Shown one piece after another: positions 6,952 through 7,303 of a stretch of DNA of 7,303 nucleotides. Within the stretch, counting starts at the first letter, position 1, and every line of letters begins with the position of its first letter. The DNA is from Frankiales bacterium. Lineage in GTDB: Bacteria > Actinomycetota > Actinomycetes > Mycobacteriales > SCTD01. Under the pieces are notes generated by a model that saw nothing but the letters and a program-made list of their open reading frames with translations, was not told where the DNA came from and searched no databases. The stretch lies in NCBI GenBank assembly GCA_025965735.1, contig JAOPWK010000302.1, positions 1 to 7,303 of the forward strand, read 5' to 3'. A program made the position numbers and the translations under genes.

Positions 6952-6994
6952 ACGGCCGTCGCTGCCCCGCTTGCGCGGTGGCAGCGGCGGCCGT
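6952..6994. terminator. Strong hairpin between convergent gltA and the DUF4192-like gene
   Basis: The arm at 6952-6970 pairs with 6975-6994 around TTGC (6971-6974), with one bulged T (6979) and one T-G pair, giving about 19 base pairs, nearly all G-C. It begins 22 bases after the gltA stop. There is no T-run on either side, as is common for terminators of GC-rich actinobacteria. Since it sits between two converging genes it could end both transcripts. Read on the minus strand its loop is GCAA, a stable GNRA tetraloop. Confidence 0.7.
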
Positions 6995-7022
6995 CGCCGG
7001 TTGTCAGCGGTCCAGGACTGCC

Positions 7023-7034
7023 GGGCTTGCGCCC
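7023..7034 (-). terminator. Short GCAA-capped hairpin downstream of the DUF4192-like gene
   Basis: On the minus strand GGGC-GCAA-GCCC forms a four-base-pair stem with a GNRA loop, reached 65 bases after the gene's stop and before the large hairpin. The stem is short, so a role in termination or 3'-end stability is only possible. The rest of the 170-base gap (6930-7099) shows no gene. Confidence 0.25.
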
Positions 7035-7099
7035 ACCTCGTGCGACGGGCCCGCCCGCCCGAGGACGTCCGATGCTCAAGCCCCGGCCGCACGGCACGA

Positions 7100-7303
7100 T
7101 CAACCGAAGGCGTCGGACGTCGCGGCCCCGGTCGCGAACACGTCCCGGATCTCCGAGGGCGGCACCTGCCCGTCCAGCGCCGTCAGCAGGAGCCGGGCCA
7201 TCGTCAGGTCTCCGGCCTCTGCCGCCCGGGTGAGGGCGATCCGCGCGAGGGCGCCGTCTCGTTGCAGATATGCAGCCGCGCCGGTGATCAGCAGCACCGG
7301 GGC
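7100..7303 (-). CDS. DUF4192-like protein, C-terminal part only
   Basis: The frame runs in from the right edge and ends at TGA 7102-7100, so 67 residues are visible and the start lies outside. The pattern Ala-Pro-Val-Leu-Leu, then Ala-Ala-Ala-Tyr-Leu-Gln-Arg-Asp-Gly-Ala-Leu-Ala-Arg-Ile-Ala-Leu, an Ala/Leu-rich helix with Met-Ala-Arg-Leu-Leu, and Val-Pro-Pro-Ser-Glu-Ile-Arg matches my memory of the closing helical repeats of DUF4192 proteins. These are actinobacterial proteins of unknown function, in which an Ala-Leu-Ala stretch is followed by an acidic helix and a closing Pro-Pro. The function is not known. It converges on gltA. A tetratricopeptide-like helical tail of another protein is the main alternative. 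A GTG at 7297 lies within the frame but is unlikely to be the start, since the frame stays open to the edge. Confidence 0.62.
   Translation of the reverse strand, partial: APVLLITGAAAYLQRDGALARIALTRAAEAGDLTMARLLLTALDGQVPPSEIRDVFATGAATSDAFG

Overview
The window is very GC-rich (roughly 70% by eye), with G or C at most third codon positions, several GTG starts and tightly packed genes on both strands. This, together with the protein types (a short single-domain ArgA of the mycobacterial kind, a type II citrate synthase, a single-subunit NADH dehydrogenase and a DUF4192-like tail), points to a chromosomal segment of a high-GC Actinomycetota. Genus cannot be settled from the sequence. I see no mobile element, CRISPR array, tRNA, rRNA or prophage signature.

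Layout, left to right. Positions 1-150 (-) hold the first 50 codons of a secreted protein with a clear signal peptide. A 48-bp divergent gap with a perfect 12-bp palindrome separates it from a SpoU/TrmH-type RNA 2'-O-methyltransferase (199-843, +). That gene meets a pirin gene (845-1864, -) tail to tail with one base between the stop codons. The pirin gene is last in a leftward row: acyl-CoA dehydrogenase (2425-3636, -), then argA for N-acetylglutamate synthase (1917-2432, -, overlapping the dehydrogenase by 8 bases), then pirin after a 52-base gap that may hold its own promoter and operator. Divergent from the dehydrogenase is ndh, a type II NADH:quinone dehydrogenase (3718-5115, +). Its last 55 bases overlap, antisense, the 3' end of a 2H-phosphoesterase / 2'-5' RNA ligase-like gene (5061-5564, -). 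Divergent from that is gltA, citrate synthase (5661-6929, +). A 170-bp gap with a strong hairpin follows, then the 3' end of a DUF4192-like gene (7100-7303, -).

Most of the core genes concern acetyl-CoA and reducing equivalents. The acyl-CoA dehydrogenase feeds beta-oxidation or a related acyl-CoA pathway, citrate synthase and ArgA both consume acetyl-CoA, Ndh reoxidises NADH at the membrane, and pirin is a redox-responsive iron cupin which in one bacterium has been tied to pyruvate dehydrogenase. This is a reading of gene content; only the dehydrogenase-argA overlap gives physical evidence of co-expression.

I find no convincing new defence, mobile or biosynthetic system. The observations most worth checking are the dehydrogenase-argA coupling, the imperfect palindrome at the pirin promoter, the ndh leader with an anti-Shine-Dalgarno-like element and an alternative TTG start, the antisense 3' overlap of ndh with the 2H gene, and the structured leader of gltA.
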